Source: Candidatus Omnitrophota bacterium (GTDB lineage: Bacteria; Omnitrophota; Omnitrophia; Omnitrophales; JACROU01). From it: a stretch of 37,487 bases of DNA. Each line of letters starts with the position of its first letter. Positions within the stretch are counted from its first letter, which is position 1. A program made the translations under genes and the position numbers. Below the pieces are notes generated by a model. It had not been told where the DNA came from and made no database searches. It saw only the letters and a list, made by a program, of their open reading frames with translations. The stretch lies in contig JAJDCD010000008.1 of NCBI GenBank assembly GCA_029261035.1, positions 428,480 to 465,966 on the forward strand, in the 5' to 3' direction. This document shows, one piece after another, positions 7,082-15,678 of the stretch.

Positions 7082-7428
7082 TTATTTTTTGAAACGCTTA
7101 ACAAAATCAGCCATTCGACTCAATGCTAAATTGATATCTGATTTCTTTAATTTCCAATCTTTTTTTCTAAAAGCATGAAGAAGTACTATTTTCTTTCAAA
7201 AGTAAAAAAATATAGGATTCTAATATTATTACTTGCCATACGAATCCTTAATTCATATAACTTACCTTCTACTTTATCAGCATAAGGTCTTTTAAAAGAA
7301 GCCCCTTTATCTTCTAATAACCCTACCCAAGCTAATACTTTTTGCCTAACTTTAATAGGTGTAGCCTCTATAAATTGTTCAACAGGAGCATTTCCCTTTT
7401 TATCATAATAAAATAAAACCTCATACAT
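7082..7428 (-). pseudogene. RelE/HigB-like toxin, frameshifted
   Basis: From the ATG at 7428 the frame reads VLFYYDKKGNAPVEQFIEA, LYELRIRMASNNIRILYFF and then TFERK-stop at 7186. In the next phase the sequence continues IVLLHAFRKKDWKLKKSDIN and LALSRMADFVKRFKK-stop at 7082, which is exactly the expected C-terminal half of this toxin family (about 115 residues). Restoring one A in the A-run at about 7186-7192 joins the two halves. The catalytic C-terminal part is therefore lost unless the lesion is an assembly error or frameshifting occurs. The intact antitoxin follows at 7066 and an operator-like palindrome precedes the gene. Confidence 0.85.
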
Positions 7429-7444
7429 TGACCTTTTCCCCTTA

Positions 7445-7467
7445 ATTATATATCATATATGATATAT
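7445..7467 (-). promoter_or_regulatory. Operator-like palindrome with -10 box upstream of the RelE-like toxin
   Basis: A perfect 20 bp palindrome (ATATATCATATATGATATAT, 7448-7467) ends 20 bases before the toxin start. A perfect TATAAT (minus strand, 7445-7450) overlaps its downstream edge, and TTGACC lies at 7473-7478. XRE-type antitoxins autoregulate by binding such palindromes across the promoter, so this is the likely target of the antitoxin at 6785. Confidence 0.6.
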
Positions 7468-7536
7468 TTGCAGGTCAACCTTAATATTTGGTCATATTAT
7501 ACTATGTTTTTTACTTATATTTTATATTTATATTTC

Positions 7537-8382
7537 TCAATCAAAATGCTTAGATATTGTCACCAAAGCCTCTACTTCATTATCCGAATGTCTCCCTACG
7601 GGGAATTTCACTCCACAACCAACAGATAAATCATATTGAAAGTTTACACGACCCCCTGGCATAAATGATAACTGGCTCTTTCCCTCTTCTTCTCCATTAA
7701 GAGGTACAGTCCCCAAAACTTCAAAAATTGGGATAAAACTATGAATCATTTTTATATTCTCTAGTTCAAATGGATAACTAAACGAATGATTGTATTTTAA
7801 AAATGCTGGGTCTTGCCCTGAACCTAATTCCAAAGAGAATACATACTGCCCCTGTATCACAAGACCACCCACCTTCTTAAAAAGTAAAAATGAAGGTTCA
7901 AGCTCAACCCTTCCCTCACCTAATCCATAGTCTTCATTTCCTGTAGGAATACCAACACCAAACGATAAAGCAGAAACGAACTTGTTCTCCAAGTCCATCC
8001 ATGGAATGTATTTTAACTCTACTTCGGTATCACCAAAACCAACCGTATTGGATTGGTCAAAAGCATCTACTTGAAGCAGAGAAGTTTCTATTCCAACACC
8101 CAATCTCTCAGAAAGCATCCACTCTAGTAATAAACTATAACTAGCTATATTTGCTACCCCTTCTTGCGTTGTCTCCCCCTCTTCATTAAGTGGTTGATCT
8201 TGCCTCTCAAAGTCACTGCGATTTTGATACCCAAAGTCAAAACGTAACTTGTTTTCTAAGAACGCGTGTTCAACCATTAAAGGATCGATATAAACCAACT
8301 CATGTTGTTCGTGTTCAATTTCCGCAAAACTATTTGGTAAAGAAAGTAATAAAAATAGACAAAATAATAATATGTTTTTCAT
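7537..8382 (-). CDS. Predicted outer-membrane beta-barrel protein
   Basis: The 281-residue protein has a signal peptide (residues 1-20, ending NSFA before EIEHE) and then many alternating amphipathic strands with aromatic girdles (LRFDFGYQNR, LGVGIETSLL, VGFGDTEVELKYIPW, FVSALSFGVGIPTGNE, VIQGQYVFSLELG). It ends in ...VTISKHF-D, close to the aromatic last residue favoured by the BAM complex. GIPTG and GFGDTEV motifs occur in the MetA-like/transporter-like OMP family. Substrate unknown. It has a good ribosome-binding site (CAGGAGA) and lies 41 bp downstream of the small His/Cys membrane gene, probably in one operon with it. The N-terminal EIEHEQHE stretch could bind metal (inference). Confidence 0.75.
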   Translation of the reverse strand: MKNILLFCLFLLLSLPNSFAEIEHEQHELVYIDPLMVEHAFLENKLRFDFGYQNRSDFERQDQPLNEEGETTQEGVANIASYSLLLEWMLSERLGVGIETSLLQVDAFDQSNTVGFGDTEVELKYIPWMDLENKFVSALSFGVGIPTGNEDYGLGEGRVELEPSFLLFKKVGGLVIQGQYVFSLELGSGQDPAFLKYNHSFSYPFELENIKMIHSFIPIFEVLGTVPLNGEEEGKSQLSFMPGGRVNFQYDLSVGCGVKFPVGRHSDNEVEALVTISKHFD

Positions 8383-8423
8383 ATGACAAGTTCTCCTGAG
8401 TTTAAAATTAAAAAGAATAACTA

Positions 8424-8717
8424 TCAGGAAAACAGAGGAGGAGCCCGACTGGAAAATAACTGGAAGCTAGGATTTTGGTAAAAAAAGAGGGTTGATTCAT
8501 GAAAAGAACGGCTTTCGATCCGTAGTGCCTTCAAACAAAACGCAAACACAATAAGTAATGAAAAAACTGCCCCTACCTGACAAGCAAAACATGGATTCAA
8601 TTCCTCATCAAAGGAATGCTCCAAATGAAATACAGCATGGAAAGCAAAGAAGGCAAAAGACAGAGCCAGAATAACTGCAAAAACTCTAAAATATGGGTTT
8701 TGTCTGAATTTGTTCAT
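8424..8717 (-). CDS. Small two-helix membrane protein with His/Cys-rich periplasmic loop
   Basis: The 97-residue protein has hydrophobic helices at about residues 12-30 and 47-66. Between them is a loop carrying His27, His31, His34, an acidic run (DEEL) and Cys43-x-x-Cys46. The arrangement resembles small DUF2946-like membrane proteins with metal-ligand loops found next to metal-related outer-membrane barrels, but I cannot assign the family firmly. Metal sensing or delivery together with the barrel at 7537 is an inference from ligands and position. The Shine-Dalgarno sequence before the ATG is weak. The C-terminal tail (SFQLFSSRAPPLFS) is short and polar. Confidence 0.6.
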   Translation of the reverse strand: MNKFRQNPYFRVFAVILALSFAFFAFHAVFHLEHSFDEELNPCFACQVGAVFSLLIVFAFCLKALRIESRSFHESTLFFYQNPSFQLFSSRAPPLFS

Positions 8718-8838
8718 GGAGATAGTCTAGCAAAGTCGTCAAGGTATTAAAACGCTAAAAAAGATAGGTTTTGAGTCTATGGAGAGATCCGGGACCTAGA
8801 GTGAGTATTGGTGACTAATTGAAGAGCTTCCTATCACT

Positions 8839-10593
8839 TTAAATTTTTGAGCCCATAGAATCTTTAGCAATTCCTTCAGCTTCCTCTTGAATTCTTTGGC
8901 CTTCTCCTTGAATTCGACGATTATGGCTTTCTTCATACTCTCCAGCATCCTTAGGGTCCGCATTTCTTTTATTTCCTTCTTCAACACCTTTCATTCCAAA
9001 ATTAAAAAGGTTTGTAATCGATTCTTTTATGGCCTCGTAATTCTTTTTAGCTTCAGCTGCTTTTGCTCGCGTCCAAGCAACTCCTGGAATACGATTAATC
9101 GTTTGTTCTTTCGAAGCTTCCTCCATCCAGGATTTAAAATCTTTTTGAGTTTGATCCCAACGTTCTTGCCAGTTCATTTCTTTTTTTGGCTTTTGATTTA
9201 CACCTTCTTCATTAGATTCAATCACAGATGAAGCTTTCGATGAATTTAAATTTGGAGATGGAACAGGATTAACAATTAGCGTTTCATTTCTTTGGGCCTG
9301 AGTTTCATAAACCTTTTTCTCTTCTTCTTTCTGCGGAACCACCAACATTTCATATTGGGGCTGTGTATCCTGAACTTGCTCTTCTAACATTTCTTCTGTA
9401 CTCTTCTCAGGTTCATTGTGTTGTTCCAGCTTTTCTTTAGACAACTCAAGCCAACTTTCGGCAAGCCAATTATCCGGATCAGCCTCTAGAGCTTCCTTAG
9501 CATAATAAATGGCTCGTTTGTAATCTTCTTTTTGATGTAAAGTAATCGCTAAATTTGTCAAATACTTTGAATTCTGGTTATCAAAAACCACTGCTTGGTT
9601 ATAGAACCGTTCTGCCTGTTCATAATCAGGCATAAGATAAGCAGCCTCTCCCGCCAAATTATGATAAGAAGCGTTGTATGGATCCATCTCTATAACCTGC
9701 TTAGCAATATTTATGGCTTCAGAGTAATTTTTATTTTGACGGTAAAGAGTTGAGAGGTTTTCAAAAACAATAGGATCCTTAGACTCATAATAAATAGCCT
9801 CTTTATAAGCTTCGATAGCTTCACTATCCCGATCTAATTTTGAAAGCACGAAACCCAGTCTTGCATGGGCCTCATGGTCATTGTAGTTCCATTTGATTGC
9901 TCTCCTAAAAGCTGCTACAGCTTCTTCATATTTCTCTTCTCGCATAAATTTACTACCCTGATTATATGCCTTATCTCCCTGAACGACAGGATCACTCTCT
10001 TCATATATTCTTTTATCTTCGGCCATGCTTTCATTAAGAGTTTTCAATGCCTGGATTGCTTCTTTGTGATTTGGATCTTGATGAATAACCATCTCATAAC
10101 GTTCCTTAACCTGTGACTTCCAAGACATTGTAAGGTACTCCACCCCTTGCCTATCCCACTCCAAGTGTTGGTTATCCATAGATCGAGCCCAAATATAGAC
10201 TGCTTTAGGGCCATAAAATTCGGAAGCTTTTAACGATTTGTAGGCTTCTGTCTGAGCATTTTCCCAATCGCCCGCATCAAAATAATTTTTAGCTAACTTA
10301 TAATGTTTTTTTGCTTCTTTTTTAGGGTTATAAACAGGCTGTGCAGGAGTTGACGAATTCCCATTCCCAAAACTGCCTCCCGAACCAGATGAAGAACTCG
10401 AACTGGCGCTACTCGAGTTAGGGTTCCATCCTTCCCAACCCCAAGTGCTTTGATAAGAAGAGGAACTAGATGAAGTGTCAAACTGAGATTTTTTTCCAAA
10501 ATTTTCACGTGTGATGTAATCAGCCGTCGCCACAGACTGCCATAAAAAGAAAAAAATATAAAAACAGATAGGAGTAAGTTGTTTCATGCTCAT
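8839..10593 (-). CDS. Secreted TPR-repeat protein with Ser-rich and coiled-coil regions
   Basis: The 584-residue protein begins with a signal peptide (hydrophobic residues 8-22, ending SVATA before DY). A low-complexity Ser/Gly/Asn stretch covers about residues 38-78. From about residue 92 to 385 there are seven or so 34-residue TPR units, for example FMREEKYEEAVAAFRRAIKW, EAIYYESKDPIVFENLSTLY and LAITLHQKEDYKRAIYYAKE. A charged region rich in Glu/Gln and a helical tail follow. TPRs mediate protein-protein contacts; the Ser-rich linker would let the TPR array project in the periplasm. Two in-frame ATGs (10593, 10587) are possible; the first is 6 bases from a GGAAA. The gene is separate from its neighbours by about 70-120 bp. 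Partner unknown. Confidence 0.8.
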   Translation of the reverse strand: MSMKQLTPICFYIFFFLWQSVATADYITRENFGKKSQFDTSSSSSSYQSTWGWEGWNPNSSSASSSSSSGSGGSFGNGNSSTPAQPVYNPKKEAKKHYKLAKNYFDAGDWENAQTEAYKSLKASEFYGPKAVYIWARSMDNQHLEWDRQGVEYLTMSWKSQVKERYEMVIHQDPNHKEAIQALKTLNESMAEDKRIYEESDPVVQGDKAYNQGSKFMREEKYEEAVAAFRRAIKWNYNDHEAHARLGFVLSKLDRDSEAIEAYKEAIYYESKDPIVFENLSTLYRQNKNYSEAINIAKQVIEMDPYNASYHNLAGEAAYLMPDYEQAERFYNQAVVFDNQNSKYLTNLAITLHQKEDYKRAIYYAKEALEADPDNWLAESWLELSKEKLEQHNEPEKSTEEMLEEQVQDTQPQYEMLVVPQKEEEKKVYETQAQRNETLIVNPVPSPNLNSSKASSVIESNEEGVNQKPKKEMNWQERWDQTQKDFKSWMEEASKEQTINRIPGVAWTRAKAAEAKKNYEAIKESITNLFNFGMKGVEEGNKRNADPKDAGEYEESHNRRIQGEGQRIQEEAEGIAKDSMGSKI

Positions 10594-10662
10594 ATTTTTC
10601 CAGAACCTTTTTTAGTGATTTTGAATGCTCCCATAGTAACAGCACCTGACATTATCTAACTT

Positions 10663-11514
10663 CTACCGTTTTAGAAACGTCTCGATATGTTGTCCATAAT
10701 GCTTAGCATAAAGAACTTTTGAATTGTAACCATTCCCTACAACGGCATTACCTTCAGCATCAAGAGAAATAAGTCCAAACTTTAGTTTCTTACTACGAGC
10801 AATTTTAAATAAACGTTCGACAGCAACATTTAGAGGGACTCCATCTTCTACACGAGCTACAATCTTTGCAGCTACAGCCTGATTGACAATGCTCTCACCT
10901 TTGCCTGTGCAAGATACGCCACAAACTTTCGAGGCGTATGTTCCAGCAACCGTAGCACTATCAGAAACTCGTCCTGGTGTTTCATAACCAACGCCACCTG
11001 TTGATGTGCCTGCACAGATACACCCTCTTGAATCAATGGCTACAACGCCCACGGTTCCTGTTTCTCCCTTAACTCTTTCTTCATGTTCCTTGATGCGATG
11101 AGGTGCTAGAGGACTGCAATATTCCATCTTCTGTCGTCTAGCATATTCTGTAGCGCCTCTCCCCCCCAGAACGGTGTGTCTTTTTCTCTGTAATGAATTC
11201 GCAACATCAATGGGATGACGAACATTACAAACATTAATCACCCCTGAAAATTTCTGAGAAACTGAATCCATAATAGCTGCAGACATTCGAACCCTTCCAT
11301 CTTTTTGGAGTCTAGAGCCATAACCTGCATTAAACAATGGGTTGTCCTCTAGTAAGCGAACACCGTAAAGAACCGCTTCTCTAGCTCCTTTTTTAAGCAA
11401 CTTAGAATAGGTCTCTTTGATTATTCCTTTAAGAGCTTTTTCATATTGTCTTTCGGTAAATTCAGGGCTTTCGACCAACCCTGCACCCCCGTGAATAATT
11501 AATTTTGGAATCAT
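10663..11514 (-). CDS. Isoaspartyl peptidase / L-asparaginase-type Ntn hydrolase
   Basis: The 283-residue protein starts IPKLIIHGGAG, has the NPLFNAGYGS motif (58-67) and the GTVG autocleavage site with nucleophile Thr154, then TSTGGVGYETPGRVSDSATV. These are the signatures of plant-type asparaginase/isoaspartyl dipeptidase (T2 family), which self-cleaves into two subunits and hydrolyses isoaspartyl dipeptides or asparagine. The usual GRVGDS is GRVSDS here, and the protein is somewhat shorter than the usual ~310-320 residues; both are modest deviations. A clear AAGGGA ribosome-binding site precedes the ATG. It is divergent from the P-loop gene at 11592 across only 77 bp, so the two may share control. 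Confidence 0.88.
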   Translation of the reverse strand: MIPKLIIHGGAGLVESPEFTERQYEKALKGIIKETYSKLLKKGAREAVLYGVRLLEDNPLFNAGYGSRLQKDGRVRMSAAIMDSVSQKFSGVINVCNVRHPIDVANSLQRKRHTVLGGRGATEYARRQKMEYCSPLAPHRIKEHEERVKGETGTVGVVAIDSRGCICAGTSTGGVGYETPGRVSDSATVAGTYASKVCGVSCTGKGESIVNQAVAAKIVARVEDGVPLNVAVERLFKIARSKKLKFGLISLDAEGNAVVGNGYNSKVLYAKHYGQHIETFLKR

Positions 11515-11591
11515 TATTATTTACTTCCCTTTAGTTATGTTGAAGAGTTATAATTCGCATCACTAAAATACTATATTTCAAAGGAATAATC

Positions 11592-12617
11592 ATGCAAAAA
11601 ATAAAAGCAGGTATTGCATTCCCCAGTGCGGCCTTCGGGCTCAGCCGCAAACAAGTTAAGTTTTTTAAGACCCTTCATAAAACTCCTGAGGTAGGCGATG
11701 TTGTTTATGGCGAAATAGTTCATATTGGTGAGCATTCGAACCTAGAAAACAAGTCTGCAAGAATCCACATGATTCATAACGGCTCAAAGGGAATCTTTGT
11801 ATTTGGGAATCGCTACGCTCCTGATTTTTATGAAGCTCGAATTCCTACAGAACCCGTAGTGGAAGTTGATCTACTCGCACGTTCAGGGATTATCGGCACG
11901 GTCCATTCAAAGAACACGCAAAGGAAAGATCCAACTCGAGTAAAAATTCTAGGGTATGTTCATGATGAACATGGGAATATCGTGAATACAAAAAATCACC
12001 CTGTCTTTACTCCAAAAAAAGAAGCTAAAAAATTTCCACGTGCCAAAATGATTCTCGTTTGCGGAACTGCAATGAACTCTGGAAAAAGTGTCGCTGCAGC
12101 TTCTTGCTGTTGGGCCCTTTCAAATTTGGGATACAGAGTTCGAGGAACAAAAGTTACGGGTACAGCAAGTCTCAAAGACATTCTCCATATGAACGACGCG
12201 GGAGCAGATCATTATGCGGATTTTACCTACTTAGGCTATCCTTCAACTTATTTGCTCGAAGAAGATGAAATGTTGAGCATTTATAATAAACTTGATTTGA
12301 AATATGCTAATAACCCAAAAAATTATTGGATTGTTGAATTTGCAGATGGGATTAACCAAAGAGAGACATCTATGTTGTTGAATCACCCAGAAGTAAGAAA
12401 AAGACTGCATAAGTTCATCTTTTGTTCTTATGACGCTTTTGGTGCTATTGGAGGACTTAGAATCCTAAAGGAAAAGTTCAATCTAACACCCGACGCAATC
12501 TCAGGAGTTTGCTCAAGCTCTCCCCTTCACTTAAAAGAACTTAATGAATTTACAGACATCCCTATTTTTAATAGCTTTGATGCAAATTTAAATCAAATGG
12601 AAAAGCTTCTAATTTAA
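11592..12617 (+). CDS. P-loop NTPase, DUF1611-like
   Basis: The 341-residue protein has a beta-rich N-terminal domain (about 1-145) and a C-terminal P-loop domain with GTAMNSGKS at 158-166, then DILHMNDAGADHYADFTYLG and WIVEFADGINQRET, which look like switch/Walker-B-type segments of DUF1611/DethioBiotin-like NTPases. Some DUF1611 members (DgcN) take part in N-acyl-D-glutamate metabolism; whether this one does is unknown, and the N-terminal domain does not look like the standard one. AAAGGA lies 6 bases before the ATG. It is convergent with the aminopeptidase-like gene, with a 4 bp overlap of the two 3' ends (12614-12617), and divergent from the isoaspartyl peptidase gene. Confidence 0.6.
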   Translation: MQKIKAGIAFPSAAFGLSRKQVKFFKTLHKTPEVGDVVYGEIVHIGEHSNLENKSARIHMIHNGSKGIFVFGNRYAPDFYEARIPTEPVVEVDLLARSGIIGTVHSKNTQRKDPTRVKILGYVHDEHGNIVNTKNHPVFTPKKEAKKFPRAKMILVCGTAMNSGKSVAAASCCWALSNLGYRVRGTKVTGTASLKDILHMNDAGADHYADFTYLGYPSTYLLEEDEMLSIYNKLDLKYANNPKNYWIVEFADGINQRETSMLLNHPEVRKRLHKFIFCSYDAFGAIGGLRILKEKFNLTPDAISGVCSSSPLHLKELNEFTDIPIFNSFDANLNQMEKLLI

Positions 12618-13642
12618 ACACACCATCTTTCATCTTGATAAATATTGTCTCCATCTAAAATCATCGCTTCTGTATCCACAAAAATATCGACATGAAACTT
12701 AGCTGTTTTATTGGTAAATTTAAAATTAGGCTTTTTGTAGACATTGTGCTTTGCACCTAGAGACAAATGAACTCCACACATGCGTTCATAGGTACCAATA
12801 TCCGTAACAATACATTTCTTTGTGAAAGCACGGTTAAGACCAAATCCCAGTTCCCGAACCCAAACTTCTCCATCCTCTCGTTCACGAATACTGACAAGAA
12901 CCTCGTCAAACTCCGGGGTTGAATCTATAGCTTCGGTGACCCTTCCCTCTTTAATTACAAGCGTAATAGGTTTCTTCGGGTTACTCACCTTAAAATGCAT
13001 ATCCCCAAAAGCAAAAATATTGACTCGTCCATTCACAGATTCTAACTCTTTAGACTCTGTAAAAACTTCACCTATAGGAAACTGACCTCCCACATTTCTC
13101 ATACCTGTATAATCTCCTATATTTAACTTGGCAGGTTCAAAACCATCGCTGAATATAAGTTCTTCCCCTCCACTCTTCAATACCCCTAAGCTAGCCCTAT
13201 CAATACGAGCTTGAAGGGCGTATCCAACACCTCGATAATACTTAGCGTCATACGCAAGAGCATCGATATAAACAAGCTGCTCATCTCCCTGAATTCTGAG
13301 AAGATGCGGATGCTCAATAACTTTAATCGATCGGTTAAATAGAGTTACACGAATACGAAATTTATCCAGTCTAAAACTGGTTGATTGGATCAGGACAACA
13401 AGGTCCGAGGGTTTAAGACTTTCAAAATCAGAAAGAATAGACTCTTGGGATACTTCATCAAAATTAACAAATTTTGCTTTAGGAAGACAGCGCTGGTATG
13501 CTTCTGTCAAGACTTGAGACAAAGCGCACTGCGTATCATAAATAACTAAAGCTTTTTGAGAATCTTCAGAATACTCAAAAGATACCGATAGAATATCGGA
13601 TACATGTTTTTCTGCTAAATCAACTTTATCACTGGGTATCAT
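12614..13642 (-). CDS. M29-like metallo-aminopeptidase
   Basis: The 342-residue protein carries PIGEVFTES (Glu192), a typical M29 aminopeptidase element, followed by an Asp/Glu-rich strand pair, RELGFGLNRAF (Glu264), DIGTYERMCGVHLSLGAKH (Glu286, His299) and FHVDIFVD (His317, Asp319). These match the positions of the two-metal ligands in the AmpS/PepS (thermophilic aminopeptidase) family, which removes N-terminal residues from peptides. It is shorter than the ~410 residues usual for M29; the N-terminal domain is reduced. It has a clear AAGGA ribosome-binding site and starts only 23 bp after the decayed RhuM-Fic gene. It may act on peptides released by, or related to, the isoaspartyl peptidase nearby (inference). 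Confidence 0.7.
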   Translation of the reverse strand: MIPSDKVDLAEKHVSDILSVSFEYSEDSQKALVIYDTQCALSQVLTEAYQRCLPKAKFVNFDEVSQESILSDFESLKPSDLVVLIQSTSFRLDKFRIRVTLFNRSIKVIEHPHLLRIQGDEQLVYIDALAYDAKYYRGVGYALQARIDRASLGVLKSGGEELIFSDGFEPAKLNIGDYTGMRNVGGQFPIGEVFTESKELESVNGRVNIFAFGDMHFKVSNPKKPITLVIKEGRVTEAIDSTPEFDEVLVSIREREDGEVWVRELGFGLNRAFTKKCIVTDIGTYERMCGVHLSLGAKHNVYKKPNFKFTNKTAKFHVDIFVDTEAMILDGDNIYQDERWCV

Positions 13643-13665
13643 ATCATCCTTAGCGGGGTCATAAG

Positions 13666-14640
13666 TTACGACATTAAATTCAAAAGCACCTTTATCATCG
13701 CTTCTTTTTCAGATGGTTTACTAGCTGCAATCATAAGCGTTAAAGCAACCAACACATTATCATCAAGTAGTTTTGTTCCATCACGACGTATCAACATTTT
13801 ATTTTTCTCTAAAAAGCAAATGAATAGGGCTGCGGCAATACGTTTTTTACCATCTATAAAGCTGTGCTTTTGGCAATAAAATAAAGAAGATGAGCAGCTT
13901 TATCTTGAATAGTAGGATAAAGATCTTTTTTTCCAAATGTTTGATAAATAGTTTGAAGGGAACTTTTAAAGCTTTTGTCTTTTTCCTGACCTACAAGATT
14001 AGAATCTTTAAACTTCTTCTTCATTGTTTCAATGATTTTCCGAGCCTTTTCATAAGTCAGCTCATAAATCGATCTTTTACTTCCCTTTGGTACACTTAAT
14101 CGCTCGTGATCAAAGTCATCAAGAATATCAAGAGCTCGTGTATATTCAGAAATTACTTGAGCTATACCACGCACTTCTTGAGACACTCCTTCAACCTTTG
14201 CTACATTCCCAATAAGAGAAACTGATTTTTGAAGTTCCCTATCTTTTGTTTGAATTTGTTTGAGCATTTTATTATTGAGAGTGTAACCATCTACTAAATG
14301 CTTTTTGAGAACGTTTGTTGCCCAAATTCGGAATTGGGTTGCTTGAGTAGAGTTCACACGATACCCGATCGAAATAATTGCGTCTAAATTGTAATACCAG
14401 GTTTTATAGGTTTTACCGTCCGAAGCAGTATGTTCCATTTTGGAACTAACTGATAATTTTGATAACTCTTTTGATCTAAATATATTAGATAAGTGCTTCG
14501 TAATAGCTGGTCTCTGAGTACCAAACAACTCGGCAATTTGTGATTGCGTGAGCCACACCATCTCCTTTTCGAACCGAACCTTGAAACTCTTTTTATATAA
14601 TACGACTTCCCCCTTAATTAACCCCTATTTTCTTATTCAT
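13666..14640 (-). pseudogene. RhuM-Fic family gene with N-terminal stop, two frameshifts
   Basis: The core at 14561-13854 encodes a RhuM-type domain (VWLTQSQIAELFGTQRPAIT, TWYYNLDAIISIGYRVNS). Upstream, the expected start MNKKIGVN lies at 14640 but is followed by TAA and a G-run with one extra base before GEVVLYKKSFKVRFEKE resumes in the core frame. Downstream, the core ends at 13854 after LLYFIAKSTAL; in the next phase HSFIDGKKRIAAALFICFLE and a further stretch run to a stop at 13666, the Fic/Doc C-terminal domain. One missing A near 13868-13872 explains the break. The Fic motif is HxFxDGKKR instead of HxFxDGNKR. RhuM-Fic proteins are typically associated with genomic islands. Clearly non-functional as written. 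Confidence 0.88.
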
Positions 14641-14733
14641 AATTGCTCCTCTTATTAATTTAAAGATAATAAATATTATTTATTTTAATATTTTATATTA
14701 AAAATTAATAATTATCAAGAATAAGAACAGAGC

Positions 14734-15678
14734 TTAATAATGAGAGCCTTCGTGCCCTTCTCCTGCTTCTGTGTCTGTAACCGAAACTTGCATAGAACGA
14801 GAATCATCTAAATCGCCTGCACCAAGAGCTATAGAATCAGCAGAATCAAAAGCTCCCGAGGTCTTTTGGTCTTTAGCCTTTTCGTCTTCTTTCATTTTCT
14901 TTTGTTCTTCCTTGTAAACTTCACGGCCTAAGCGAGCCGCTTCTCTTTCTAATTTTTTGAGCTTTTCCAAGGATCGAGTCACATCATTCTTAGCTTTTTC
15001 AGCTGCTCTTTTAGCATCATTTGCTTTTTTTCGTGCTTCCTTAGCTTTTTCTTTTTTGTAATCACTACTTGAATCTTTAATTCGACCTTCTTTTTTAGCT
15101 GCTTTTCCATCAAGTTCTTTAGCTGTCTTATCTAACTCATCTGCTTGTTTAACCGCATCATCATGAGATTTTGTATGTTCATTTAATCGATCCACACCAA
15201 CATCATAATCTGCTTCTTTTACAGTTCCCCCATCATCTACTTTCCCTTTAAATACTTTCGCGTCTCTCTTGCCTCTTAAATCTGTTTTCGCTTGCTTCGT
15301 TTTTGTATTTGCATCTTTCCTAGCTGCATTTGCTGTTTTCTTTAATCCATCTACATTGGTTTGTCTTTCGGTAATCTCCTTGGTGATTCTCCCTCTGGTT
15401 TTAGTCCCTTTAGCCCTATCTAATCTTCTTTTAGCAGAATTAAGGTTACTTTCAGCTCTCTTCAGTTTGCCTTCAGCTCTTTTAGCTGTTTTTTGAGCTT
15501 TATCAGCAGCCTTAGATGAAAGCCGACTCGTTTTAGAAGCTGCTTTATAAGCCGCATCGGCACTTGATTGAAGAGGTGTTAGTTCCGCCACAGCTGTATC
15601 ATCTGCTTGAGATAAACCTAAACTACCTAAAATAAAAATAGCACTCACAAATAAATTCAAAAGAATATATTTTTTCAT
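14734..15678 (-). CDS. Secreted Ala/Lys-rich coiled-coil protein
   Basis: The 314-residue protein has a signal peptide (hydrophobic residues 6-23, ending LSQA before DD) and then almost 200 residues of Ala/Lys/Arg/Glu-rich heptad-like helix (SAKRRLDRAKGTKTRGRI, KKLEREAARLGREVYKEEQK). It ends in an acidic, Ser-rich tail with GEGHEGSHY. No enzymatic motif is visible. Its ATG overlaps the ribE stop (ATGA, 15675-15678), so it should be translated with riboflavin synthase, yet it is exported; a link with flavin metabolism is not obvious. Lpp-like or periplasmic structural roles are possible. The AT-rich gap downstream (14641-14733) holds no clear terminator. Confidence 0.75.
   Translation of the reverse strand: MKKYILLNLFVSAIFILGSLGLSQADDTAVAELTPLQSSADAAYKAASKTSRLSSKAADKAQKTAKRAEGKLKRAESNLNSAKRRLDRAKGTKTRGRITKEITERQTNVDGLKKTANAARKDANTKTKQAKTDLRGKRDAKVFKGKVDDGGTVKEADYDVGVDRLNEHTKSHDDAVKQADELDKTAKELDGKAAKKEGRIKDSSSDYKKEKAKEARKKANDAKRAAEKAKNDVTRSLEKLKKLEREAARLGREVYKEEQKKMKEDEKAKDQKTSGAFDSADSIALGAGDLDDSRSMQVSVTDTEAGEGHEGSHY

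Noticed and set aside
8796-8987. 63-codon frame overlapping the end of the TPR gene
   Set aside because: It is in another phase of the TPR gene tail; charge pattern reflects the Glu/Lys-rich helix of the real frame.
11996-13085. Frames opposite the P-loop and aminopeptidase genes
   Set aside because: Antisense to well-supported genes, without start signals.
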